DNA from: Micrococcaceae bacterium UBA6021
GTDB lineage: Bacteria; Actinomycetota; Actinomycetes; Actinomycetales; Micrococcaceae
Length of the DNA: 7,742 nt
Assembly (NCBI GenBank): GCA_002427975.1
Contig: DIZT01000092.1
Coordinates: 1-7,742, forward strand
Direction of reading: 5' to 3'
Numbering within the stretch: the stretch's first letter is position 1; each line of letters opens with the position of its first letter. The position numbers and the translations under genes were made by a program. Below, in pieces: positions 1 to 6,039 of the stretch. Below the pieces are notes generated by a model, which was given only the letters and a program-made list of their open reading frames with translations, did not search any database and was not told the origin of the DNA.

Positions 1-3
1 TAT

Positions 4-23
4 TTTGCAACGCTAGTTGCAAA
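4..23. promoter_or_regulatory. Candidate operator palindrome upstream of the kinase-iclR-ridA operon
   Basis: TTTGCAACGCTAGTTGCAAA is an inverted repeat with two perfect 8-base arms (TTTGCAAC / GTTGCAAA) around a 4-base centre GCTA. IclR-family regulators commonly bind palindromes of about this size, and an IclR gene lies in the operon that starts at 168, so autoregulation is the simplest reading. The right arm contains TTGCAA (17-22), which could be part of a -35 element, with a weak TCTAAC (39-44) 16 bases downstream as a -10. That promoter call is poor (4 of 6 matches each). The site may equally serve a gene left of the window. Confidence 0.5.
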
Positions 24-167
24 GCTGCTGGTGATATGTCTAACATGGTGCAGGATTCAGAGTCAAGGCCGCGGCATGCCCGCAGAGCCGGTTTATCCGC
101 CGCGGAACCCTCCGTACCGCGGCGTCCGAGTGCCGCTGAAAAGCGCAAGAGGGAGTGCGGGAGTTAG

Positions 168-1175
168 ATGCTTTCAACTGTATGTGTTGGCGAGACGATG
201 GCCATGCTCACCCCGGTACACGCCGTGCCGCTGCACCAGGCAACCGAGCTCCACTGCGGAATCGGCGGTGCCGAGTCGAACGTCGCCATGGGGCTCGCGG
301 CCATGGGCCTGGACTCGCACTGGGTGGGACGCGTCGGCCGGGACGGCTTCGGCACACGGATCCTCAACGAGCTCAGCGGGCACGGCGTGGGAGTGACCGG
401 TGTCGAAGTTGATCCCGCACTGCCTACCGGCCTCTACGTGAAGGTTCCCGCCCAGTCGTCAGACCCCGACGGCGGCAGTTCAGTCCTGTACTACCGGCAA
501 GGAAGTGCGGCCTCGGCGATGGGACCCGCCACGCTGGCCAATCCCGCGGTGGCCGGCCTGCTCGAAAACGCAGCCCTCATCCACCTGAGCGGCATCACGG
601 CCGCCCTCTCCCCCGAGTGCCTCCAGCTGCTGGAAACCGTTCTGACCGGCCCCCGGCACGGCCGCACCATCAGCTTTGACGTCAACTGGCGGGCAGCCCT
701 GTGGGCCGGCCGGGACCGTTCGGCGCTACAGCGGCTGGCCAATCTGGCCGACGTCGTGCTTGTTGGCAAGGACGAAGCGGAGCACGCCTTCGGCACCACT
801 GACGAGGCCGAACTCCGCCGGCTCCTCCCGGACCCTGCCGTGCTGGTGATCAAGAACGAGGCCATCAGCGCGATTGCGCTGAACCGGGACGGCAGCCGCG
901 AGGAGGTTCCGGCACTGTCCGTGGACGTTGTTGAACCCGTGGGCGCAGGGGATTCCTTCGCTGCCGGCTACCTCAGCGGCATGCTCTTCGGGCTGGGCCA
1001 GAAAGCCAGCCTGCGCCGGGGCCACGTGGCCGCTGCCTGCACGCTCACGGTCCACGGTGACCGCGGCCCTCTCCCCGAAGCCGCCCGGCTGTCCGCCATC
1101 CTTGATTCGACCGACGCCGCTTGGGCCGCCATTCGCGTTGCTGACGGACACTTCAACACCAGAACCGGAGCGTGA
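168..1175 (+). CDS. kdgK: PfkB-family sugar-acid kinase, probable 2-dehydro-3-deoxygluconokinase
   Basis: A 335-residue cytoplasmic kinase of the ribokinase/PfkB fold, of normal family length. The N-terminal glycine-rich substrate-side signature is GGAESNVA (33-40), followed by GRVGRDGFG (54-62). The motif D171-V-N173-W-R175 with L178-W179 is typical of 2-keto-3-deoxygluconate kinases. The C-terminal PfkB signature PVGAGDSFAAGYL (257-269) carries the catalytic base Asp262 in GAGD. The expected reaction is ATP plus 2-keto-3-deoxygluconate to 2-keto-3-deoxy-6-phosphogluconate, feeding the Entner-Doudoroff aldolase; the exact sugar acid cannot be fixed from sequence. The ATG at 168 is chosen because GGGAG (159-163) lies just upstream and the protein begins directly with the first beta strand (VCVGET). 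It is first of three genes, 4 nt before iclR. A 2-keto-3-deoxygalactonate kinase or another PfkB sugar kinase is the main alternative. Confidence 0.8.
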   Translation: MLSTVCVGETMAMLTPVHAVPLHQATELHCGIGGAESNVAMGLAAMGLDSHWVGRVGRDGFGTRILNELSGHGVGVTGVEVDPALPTGLYVKVPAQSSDPDGGSSVLYYRQGSAASAMGPATLANPAVAGLLENAALIHLSGITAALSPECLQLLETVLTGPRHGRTISFDVNWRAALWAGRDRSALQRLANLADVVLVGKDEAEHAFGTTDEAELRRLLPDPAVLVIKNEAISAIALNRDGSREEVPALSVDVVEPVGAGDSFAAGYLSGMLFGLGQKASLRRGHVAAACTLTVHGDRGPLPEAARLSAILDSTDAAWAAIRVADGHFNTRTGA

Positions 1176-1179
1176 CACC

Positions 1180-1941
1180 GTGAGCCAGAGCCTGATGCGG
1201 GCCATCGACCTGCTCGCCGAACTCGCCGCCAAACCCGCCACCCTGGACGAGCTTGCCGCCAAGGCCTCCGTGCACAAGACCACCGTGATGCGCCTGCTGC
1301 ACGCCATGGAGGAAAAGCGGTTCGTGGTCCGGGACGATGACCAGCGGTTCATGCTCGGGTCCAAGCTGTTTGAACTGTCGTCGCTCGCACTGGAGCAGCG
1401 CGACATCCGCAAGGTGGCCCACCCGCACCTGGCCGAACTGAACGGCCGCACCGGGCACACCGTGCACCTCGCGGAATTCGAGGGCAACGAAGTGGTGTAC
1501 ATCGACAAGTTCGAATCGCGCCATCCCGTCCGCATGTATTCGCGCATCGGCCTGACTGCATCGCTGCACTCGGCTGCTGTGTCGAAAGTCCTCCTCGCCG
1601 ATATGCCGCGCAACCGGCAGGAAAAGATCGCGGCGGGGCTGGACTACATCAAAGTTACCGAGAACACCCTGACCTCACCGGAGGCCCTGCTGGCCGAACT
1701 GGAGCAGGTCAGGATCCAGGGCTGGGCCCACGACAACGCCGAGCACGAAGCGTTCGTGCACTGCATCGCGGCCCCCATCCGCGACGCCAGCGGCGCCGTT
1801 GTTGCCGCAGCCTCCTGTTCGGTACCGGTGGTGATGCTCAGCTATGAAGGATTGCTTGAGCTGCTGCCCGACCTCAAAGCCAGCACCGAGGCCATCTCGA
1901 ATGACCTCGGCTGGATCAGCCACGAAAGGAACTCAGCATGA
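1180..1941 (+). CDS. IclR-family transcriptional regulator
   Basis: A 253-residue DNA-binding regulator starting at GTG 1180, preceded by GGAG (1167-1170). An in-frame ATG further upstream would overlap the kinase by about 250 bases and add residues unlike the family, so it is rejected. The N-terminal winged helix-turn-helix spans about residues 4-60 (MRAIDLLAEL, then LDELAAKASVHKTTVMRLLHAM, with the recognition helix around HKTTVMRLL). The IclR effector-binding domain covers about 70-245, including the typical stretches VHLAEFEGNEVVYIDKFES and LHSAAVSKVLLA, and the late AAPIRDASGAVVAA segment. Its ligand is unknown, though a sugar acid or its phosphorylated product would fit the kinase next door. 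It lies 4 nt after kdgK and overlaps ridA by ATGA, so it is co-transcribed and probably controls this operon, perhaps through the palindrome at 4-23. Confidence 0.9.
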   Translation: MSQSLMRAIDLLAELAAKPATLDELAAKASVHKTTVMRLLHAMEEKRFVVRDDDQRFMLGSKLFELSSLALEQRDIRKVAHPHLAELNGRTGHTVHLAEFEGNEVVYIDKFESRHPVRMYSRIGLTASLHSAAVSKVLLADMPRNRQEKIAAGLDYIKVTENTLTSPEALLAELEQVRIQGWAHDNAEHEAFVHCIAAPIRDASGAVVAAASCSVPVVMLSYEGLLELLPDLKASTEAISNDLGWISHERNSA

Positions 1942-2342
1942 GTGAAAAGACCGTAGTACTGACCGAAAACGCGCCCGCCCCGGCACACGTATTCTCCCAG
2001 GGCATCCAGAAGGGCGGCTTCTTCCAGGTCTCGGGCCAGGGCCCGATGGACCCGTCCACCAACCAGTACATCGGCGAGGGCGACGTGCGCGTCCAGACCC
2101 GCCGCACGCTGGAGAACGTCAAGGCCATCCTGGAAGCCGGCGGTTCATCCGTGGAGGACGTGCTGATGTTCCGCGTCTACCTCACCACCCGCGACGACTT
2201 CGCGGCCATGAACGAGGTCTACGGCGAGTTCATCAAGGAAAACGTCCCCAGCGGCGCCCTGCCCAGCCGCACCACCGTGTTTGTTGACCTCCCGCACGAG
2301 GTCATGCTCGTGGAGATCGACGCCCTGGCGGTCACGGCCTAG
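1938..2342 (+). CDS. ridA: RidA-family (YjgF/YER057c/UK114) enamine/imine deaminase
   Basis: A 134-residue protein of the trimeric RidA fold. Family enzymes hydrolyse reactive enamine and imine intermediates, such as 2-aminoacrylate, to the keto acid and ammonia. Visible landmarks are FSQGI (19-23), VSGQGPMDP (31-39), the helix TRRTLENVKAILEAGGSSVEDVL (54-76), and the C-terminal active-site strand with Arg111 in LPSRTTVFVDLP. Arg111 matches the conserved carboxylate-binding arginine, and Glu126 in VEIDALA matches the conserved glutamate. The start overlaps the iclR stop (ATGA) and AAAGGA lies 7 nt upstream, so translational coupling is likely. Its position after a sugar-acid kinase hints that the operon handles a substrate made by a PLP-dependent ammonia-lyase. 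The precise substrate is unknown, since RidA subgroups are hard to separate by eye. Confidence 0.88.
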   Translation: MSEKTVVLTENAPAPAHVFSQGIQKGGFFQVSGQGPMDPSTNQYIGEGDVRVQTRRTLENVKAILEAGGSSVEDVLMFRVYLTTRDDFAAMNEVYGEFIKENVPSGALPSRTTVFVDLPHEVMLVEIDALAVTA

Positions 2343-2360
2343 TCCCCGGCGTTAAGGTTC

Positions 2361-2390
2361 GACGGCGGCACTCCGGTGAGTGCCGCCGTC
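2361..2390 (+). terminator. Rho-independent-type hairpin ending the kdgK-iclR-ridA operon
   Basis: GACGGCGGCACT (2361-2372) pairs perfectly with AGTGCCGCCGTC (2379-2390) around the loop CCGGTG, giving a 12-bp GC-rich stem 18 bases after the ridA stop. The following run is only GGGCGTTTGT, so the T-tract is weak, as is common in high-GC actinobacteria. The convergent rhodanese gene ends at 2470, so the hairpin may act in both directions. The rest of the gap (2391-2469) shows nothing else I can identify. Confidence 0.7.
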
Positions 2391-2469
2391 GGGCGTTTGT
2401 GGGCGGCTGGGACACGCGGATGCAGGTGTCCTCACCCCGTATTTGTGTCTTTGGGGAATTTGCGCGTCG

Positions 2470-2907
2470 CTAGCCCGTGTGCGCGGTCACCAGCCGGTCG
2501 GGCTTCCCCGCGTTCACTCCGGAAGTCGTCTCCACTGGAAGTCCGTTGCGGGCCCAGTATTCGATGCCGCCGATCATTTCCTTCACGGGGTAGCCGAGGG
2601 CGGCGAACGCCAGGGCCGCGAACGTGCTGCCGTTGCAGCCCGGACCCCAGGAATAGACCACCACGTTGGCGCCGGCGGGGATCAGCCCCGGTGCGCGGGA
2701 CGGGATGTCGGCGGTGGGCAGGTGCACGGCGCCGGGGATATGGCCGTGCTCCCAGGACGCGCGCCTCCTGGTGTCGACGAGCACGAATCCTCCGGCCGTG
2801 AGGTTTTCGGCGACGTCCATAACGTCGATCTCGAACCTGAGTTTGGCGCGGAAGTACGCCGCCGCGTCATTGTCTCCGGCTCCGCTTTCTGTGCGTTCAG
2901 TAGTCAC
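2470..2907 (-). CDS. Single-domain rhodanese-like protein
   Basis: A 145-residue protein starting at GTG (2905-2907), with AGGA (complement of 2913-2916) 5 nt upstream. The rhodanese domain covers about residues 20-125. It has FVLVDTRRRASWEHGHIPGAVHLP (41-64), the CH2A-like region with Asp45 and the HIPGA motif, the loop VVVYSWGPGCNGSTFAA (82-98), and KEMIGGIEYW (109-118). Rhodaneses transfer sulfane sulfur via a cysteine at the start of the active-site loop. Here the residue after VVVY is Ser86, and the only cysteine in the loop is Cys91 in GPGCNGS. Related proteins, as I recall them, read YCWGPGCNG with both cysteines. The protein may therefore be non-catalytic, use Cys91, or act in binding only. 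It lies 37 nt downstream of the gntR gene on the same strand and is probably co-transcribed. Its physiological role is unknown. Confidence 0.82.
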   Translation of the reverse strand: MTTERTESGAGDNDAAAYFRAKLRFEIDVMDVAENLTAGGFVLVDTRRRASWEHGHIPGAVHLPTADIPSRAPGLIPAGANVVVYSWGPGCNGSTFAALAFAALGYPVKEMIGGIEYWARNGLPVETTSGVNAGKPDRLVTAHTG

Positions 2908-2944
2908 TCGTGTCCTATCCAGCGGCCGTACGGTCCGGCCGGAA

Positions 2945-3604
2945 TTAACTATTGGTTGCGCGGATAGCGTCCGCGACGCTTTCCAGGTGCAGCCTCATGG
3001 CCTCGGCTGCCCCATCAGAGTCGTGCCTGCAGACCGCATCGATGATCGCCAGGTGCTGCGGAAGGGAAACACTGGGGCGACCGGGCTGGCGCGCTAGCTG
3101 GAACTGAAAGCGCACGGCTTGGCCGCGCAGCCGTTGAATTGTCGCTGCGGCAGTTTTCTGTGCACTCACCGCAATGATCTTGGCGTGGAGACGTTGATTG
3201 CACGCCGAGTATGACTCCCTATCGCCGCGTTCGACCGCCTCCTCCATCTCCCTGGCGAGCCCCCGGAGTTCATCAGATTCAGCGTCGGATATTCTCTCAG
3301 CTGCCTTCCGGGCGCACAGCGCTTCGAGTGCGGCACGCACTTCGGTAATCTCCAACGCCTCATCGACGGAGACGGCCCTCACCCGCGCCCCGCGGTTCTG
3401 GACACGTTCAACAAGGCCGTCGACGCTCAGCTCGGACAAGGCGACGCGAATGTTGCCCCGACTAGCCCCATATTCGGCCGCCAGGTCGGCTTCCACGAGC
3501 CGCTGCTTCGGCACGAGCTCGCCCCTGATGATCGCGCTGCGCAAAATATCAACCAGCTCCGGGGCCGAAAGGGCCCCTCCGACGTTCTCGTCAACGGCTG
3601 TCAT
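2945..3604 (-). CDS. GntR-family regulator, FadR subfamily with FCD domain
   Basis: A 219-residue regulator. The N-terminal winged helix-turn-helix is at about 12-76 (LVDILRSAIIRGELVPKQRLVEADLAAEYGASRGNIRVALSEL, then the wing GLVERVQNRGARVR). The all-helical FCD ligand domain runs from about 83 to 213. Residues Asn136, His140 (NQRLH), His184 (PQHLAII) and His206 (MRLHLES) match the metal-binding positions of FCD domains, suggesting a metal-assisted carboxylate ligand. The ATG start (complement of 3602-3604) has AAAGGGG just upstream (complement of 3609-3615). It diverges from the ligU-ligJ-ligK-ligI operon and is the obvious candidate to regulate it, probably as a repressor relieved by a pathway intermediate. 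It also likely represses itself, since one putative operator sits in its promoter region. The ligand cannot be named from sequence. Characterised proteobacterial 4,5-cleavage operons use LysR-type regulators instead. Confidence 0.9.
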   Translation of the reverse strand: MTAVDENVGGALSAPELVDILRSAIIRGELVPKQRLVEADLAAEYGASRGNIRVALSELSVDGLVERVQNRGARVRAVSVDEALEITEVRAALEALCARKAAERISDAESDELRGLAREMEEAVERGDRESYSACNQRLHAKIIAVSAQKTAAATIQRLRGQAVRFQFQLARQPGRPSVSLPQHLAIIDAVCRHDSDGAAEAMRLHLESVADAIRATNS

Positions 3605-3647
3605 GCTGCCCCTTTCGGAACTCCTCTAGGCGACGCTTGTCCTAAGC

Positions 3648-3666
3648 ATTGTAAACAATTTTGTCA
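3648..3666. promoter_or_regulatory. Putative GntR operator, copy 1
   Basis: ATTGTAAACAATTTTGTCA contains the palindrome ATTGT-AA-ACAAT (3648-3659), followed by TTGTCA. It is 16/19 identical to the copy at 3736-3754. FadR/FCD regulators often bind short TNGT-type palindromes. On the - strand the site contains TACAAT (complement of 3648-3653), a good -10 for the gntR gene, though no convincing -35 is seen. On the + strand TTGTCA (3661-3666) matches a -35 at 5 of 6 positions, with a weak CATACA (3686-3691) as -10 at a long 19-base spacing. Occupancy would block both directions. The regulator assignment is inferred from position. Confidence 0.6.
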
Positions 3667-3735
3667 GAGCGATCCGGGAACCCCGCATACATCCGGTCAG
3701 GACGCCGGGCAATCCCAAAAAAGTTTGCTGACGAT

Positions 3736-3754
3736 ATTGCTAACAATTTCGTCA
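3736..3754. promoter_or_regulatory. Putative GntR operator, copy 2
   Basis: ATTGCTAACAATTTCGTCA is the second copy of the 19-base repeat. It differs from copy 1 at positions 5, 6 and 15 and has the same orientation, with starts 88 bases apart. Its core TTGCTAACAA is a palindrome broken at one base pair. It lies 47 bases upstream of the chosen ligU start. An A6 tract (3717-3722) sits between the two copies, closer to this one. Confidence 0.55.
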
Positions 3755-3801
3755 ACGTCTATCGTGGTGTGTATTGCATCACTACCGAGGGAGCGAACAC
3801 C

Positions 3802-4992
3802 GTGGTTCAAGCAACCATCCAGGAGACGGGGAAGGCCCATACCCATGTTCAGGGAGGCCAGACCGCGATTCCGTGCTGGTTCATGCGGGGCGGCACCTCG
3901 AGAGGGCCGTTCTTCCGGTCCGAAGACCTTCCGGAGGACCAGACGTCCCGCAACGCCGTATTGCTGGCAGCGATGGGATCCCCGGACCCCCGCCAGATCG
4001 ACGGCGTGGGGGGCGCCACTCCGCTGACCAGCAAGGCCGGCATCGTGGCCGTCAGTGATCGTGACGATGCGGATCTTGAATTCCGGTTTGCCCAGCTCCA
4101 GCCGGACAGCGACGTCGTCGATCTGACCTCCAATTGCGGGAACATGCTCGCCGCCGTGCTGCCCTTTGCGCTGGAGGCCGGCCTGATCGCAGCCCAGGGC
4201 GAAACCACAACGGCACGGGTCCTCACGCTCAACACAGGCCTGGTTGCGGAGATCACGGTGCCCACCCCGGCCGGTGAATCCGGCCGGTACGTGGAGTACG
4301 CCGGCGATGCCCGCATTGACGGCGTACCCGGAGCCGCCGCCCCGATCCACATCAATTTCCTCGACACGGCCGGCTCGGTCTGTTCTTCGCTGCTGCCCAC
4401 GGGCAACGTCCGTGATCGCGTGGACGTGCCCGGCGTCGGACAGGTGGAAGTGACGTGCATCGATAACGGCCAGCCGCTGGTGATCGTCTCCGCTGCCGCA
4501 CTCGGCCGCACCGGTTACGAGTCGACGGCGGCGCTGAACGAGGACCAGGATCTCAAGTCCCGCCTGGAAATCCTGCGCCTTGCCTGCGGCGAGCTCATGG
4601 GCCTCGGTGACGTGACGGGCAGGAACTATCCCAAAATGACGCTCGTTTCGCCGCCGGCCCAAGGCGGCGCGATCAACACCCGCAGCTTCATCCCGCACGT
4701 CTGCCACGACTCCATCGGTGTCCTGGCCGCGGTCACGGCGGCAACCGCCTGCGTGATCGAGGGAACTGTCGCCCATGACCTCGCGGAGGTGGACCCCGGC
4801 GCCCTAACCCAGGTGTCCGTGGAGCATCCCGCCGGCGAGTTCAGCATTGAACTGAGCCTCGACCCGGTCAACCCCCAGCGTGTCATCAAGTCTGCGCTGC
4901 TGCGCACGGCCCGGCTCATCATGGCCGGTCATGTCTTTGTCCCCCGCCGCATCTGGAGCCCGGGCGCGGCCCCTCTTGAGGAGAAGCACTAA
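3802..4992 (+). CDS. ligU: PrpF-family isomerase, probable 4-oxalomesaconate delta-isomerase/tautomerase (LigU/GalD type)
   Basis: A 396-residue protein of the PrpF family (diaminopimelate epimerase-like double fold). LigU-type members shift the double bond of (4E)-oxalomesaconate to give 2-keto-4-carboxy-3-hexenedioate, the LigJ substrate; GalD-type members tautomerise oxalomesaconate. Landmarks are IPCWFMRGGTSRGPFF (23-38), MGSPDPRQIDGVGGATPLTSK (58-78) and SNCGNM (110-115). Lys78 and Cys112 correspond to the catalytic Lys/Cys pair of the family. The open frame extends to TTG 3661, but GTG 3802 has GGGAG (3789-3793) at good spacing, and the longer form would translate both putative operators. 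Family proteins begin close to the IPCxxMRGGTS strand, so even this start leaves about 20 extra residues. The gene overlaps ligJ by one base (TAATG). LigU is preferred over GalD because LigJ follows; methylaconitate isomerase PrpF is unlikely without 2-methylcitrate genes. Confidence 0.85.
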   Translation: MVQATIQETGKAHTHVQGGQTAIPCWFMRGGTSRGPFFRSEDLPEDQTSRNAVLLAAMGSPDPRQIDGVGGATPLTSKAGIVAVSDRDDADLEFRFAQLQPDSDVVDLTSNCGNMLAAVLPFALEAGLIAAQGETTTARVLTLNTGLVAEITVPTPAGESGRYVEYAGDARIDGVPGAAAPIHINFLDTAGSVCSSLLPTGNVRDRVDVPGVGQVEVTCIDNGQPLVIVSAAALGRTGYESTAALNEDQDLKSRLEILRLACGELMGLGDVTGRNYPKMTLVSPPAQGGAINTRSFIPHVCHDSIGVLAAVTAATACVIEGTVAHDLAEVDPGALTQVSVEHPAGEFSIELSLDPVNPQRVIKSALLRTARLIMAGHVFVPRRIWSPGAAPLEEKH

Positions 4993-6017
4993 TGATCATC
5001 GATTGCCATGGGCACTTCACCACGGCACCTGCCGAATTGGAGGGCTGGCGGAACCAACAGATCGCCGGCCTCGAAAACCCGGATGCAGCCCCTGTCCCGG
5101 CGGACCTGCGCATTACGGATGCCCAACTGCGGGAGAGCATCGAAGGGAACCAACTGCGCCTCATGGACGAGCGCGGCATCGACCTGACAATCTTCTCCCC
5201 CCGCGCCTCGTTCATGGCCCACCATGTGGGCGGCTTCGAGACCTCCGCCGAGTGGGCGGCCATCTGCAACGAACTTTGCTTCCGCGTCAGCCAGCTGTAC
5301 CCGGAGCGTTTCGTGCCCGCCGCGATGCTCCCCCAGTCCCCCGGCGTCGACCCCGCAACCTGCATCCCCGAGCTCACCCGCTGCGTGGAGGAATACGGGG
5401 CCGTCGCGTTGAACCTGAACCCCGACCCGTCCGGCGGCCACTGGACGTCCCCGCCGCTCACCGACCGGTCCTGGTACCCCATTTACGAAAAAATGGTCGA
5501 GTACGACATCCCGGCCATGGTCCACGTCAGCACCAGCATCAACCCGGCCTTCCACACCACCGGCGCGCACTACCTGAACGCCGACACCACCGCCTTCATG
5601 CAGCTGATCCAGGGCGACCTGTTCACCGACTTCCCCGCCCTGAAGCTGATCATTCCGCACGGCGGCGGCGCCGTTCCATACCACTGGGGACGGTTCCGCG
5701 GCCTGGCCATGGCCCTGAACAAGCCGCCGCTGGAAGAACACGTGATGCGCAACGTCTACTTCGACACCTGCGTCTACCACCAGCCCGGCATTGACCTGCT
5801 GCTGGACGTCGTTCCCACCCGCAACATCCTCTTCGCGTCCGAAATGATCGGAGCGGTCCGGGACATCGATCCGTGCACCGGTCACCACTTCGACGACACT
5901 CGCCGCTACCTCGAAGAATCCGGCTTATCCGAGGCTGACCTGGCCGCCGTCCAGGAGCACAACGCCCGCACCGTCTACCCGCGATTGAACGCTCTGCTCA
6001 AGCAGCAGGGCCGCTAG
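4992..6017 (+). CDS. ligJ: 4-oxalomesaconate hydratase, amidohydrolase-superfamily LigJ
   Basis: A 341-residue member of the amidohydrolase superfamily (COG2159 type). LigJ adds water to 2-keto-4-carboxy-3-hexenedioate, giving 4-carboxy-4-hydroxy-2-oxoadipate; it is a hydratase within a mostly hydrolytic superfamily. The N-terminus IIDCHGH places the HxH metal ligands at His6 and His8. His178 (MVHVS) and Glu284 (FASE) stand where LigJ has its other zinc ligands as I remember them. PHGGGAVPYHWGRF (222-235) with His223 is another strongly family-like segment. The start is ATG 4992, overlapping the ligU stop by one base, with GAGGAG (4978-4983) 8 nt upstream. The next gene, ligK, starts after 22 nt. 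Generic relatives include aminocarboxymuconate-semialdehyde decarboxylase and gamma-resorcylate decarboxylase, but the N-terminal pattern and the flanking LigU, LigK and LigI genes favour LigJ. Confidence 0.88.
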   Translation: MIIDCHGHFTTAPAELEGWRNQQIAGLENPDAAPVPADLRITDAQLRESIEGNQLRLMDERGIDLTIFSPRASFMAHHVGGFETSAEWAAICNELCFRVSQLYPERFVPAAMLPQSPGVDPATCIPELTRCVEEYGAVALNLNPDPSGGHWTSPPLTDRSWYPIYEKMVEYDIPAMVHVSTSINPAFHTTGAHYLNADTTAFMQLIQGDLFTDFPALKLIIPHGGGAVPYHWGRFRGLAMALNKPPLEEHVMRNVYFDTCVYHQPGIDLLLDVVPTRNILFASEMIGAVRDIDPCTGHHFDDTRRYLEESGLSEADLAAVQEHNARTVYPRLNALLKQQGR

Positions 6018-6039
6018 CACTCACTAGGAGCACAGATCC

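Noticed and set aside
31..396. Small open frame at the left edge overlapping the kinase start
   Set aside because: No ribosome binding site, no family features, and it overlaps the well-supported kdgK gene in another frame.
726..1613. 295-codon open frame on the - strand across kdgK and iclR
   Set aside because: It spans the junction of two well-supported + strand genes and its composition (Arg/Ser/Ala-rich, no motif) is that of a reverse-frame shadow.
2923..2941. CGGCCG-(7 nt)-CGGCCG hairpin between gntR and the rhodanese gene
   Set aside because: Only a 6-bp stem with no T-run on the - strand side; too weak to call a terminator or attenuator in GC-rich DNA.
3697..4776. 359-codon open frame on the - strand inside ligU
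   Set aside because: It is a shadow of the GC-rich coding strand, with no family resemblance, and lies opposite a clearly recognisable PrpF-family gene.
5925..5927. Single TTA leucine codon in ligJ as a possible regulatory codon
   Set aside because: TTA-dependent control is established for Streptomyces; one codon in this background is not evidence of it.
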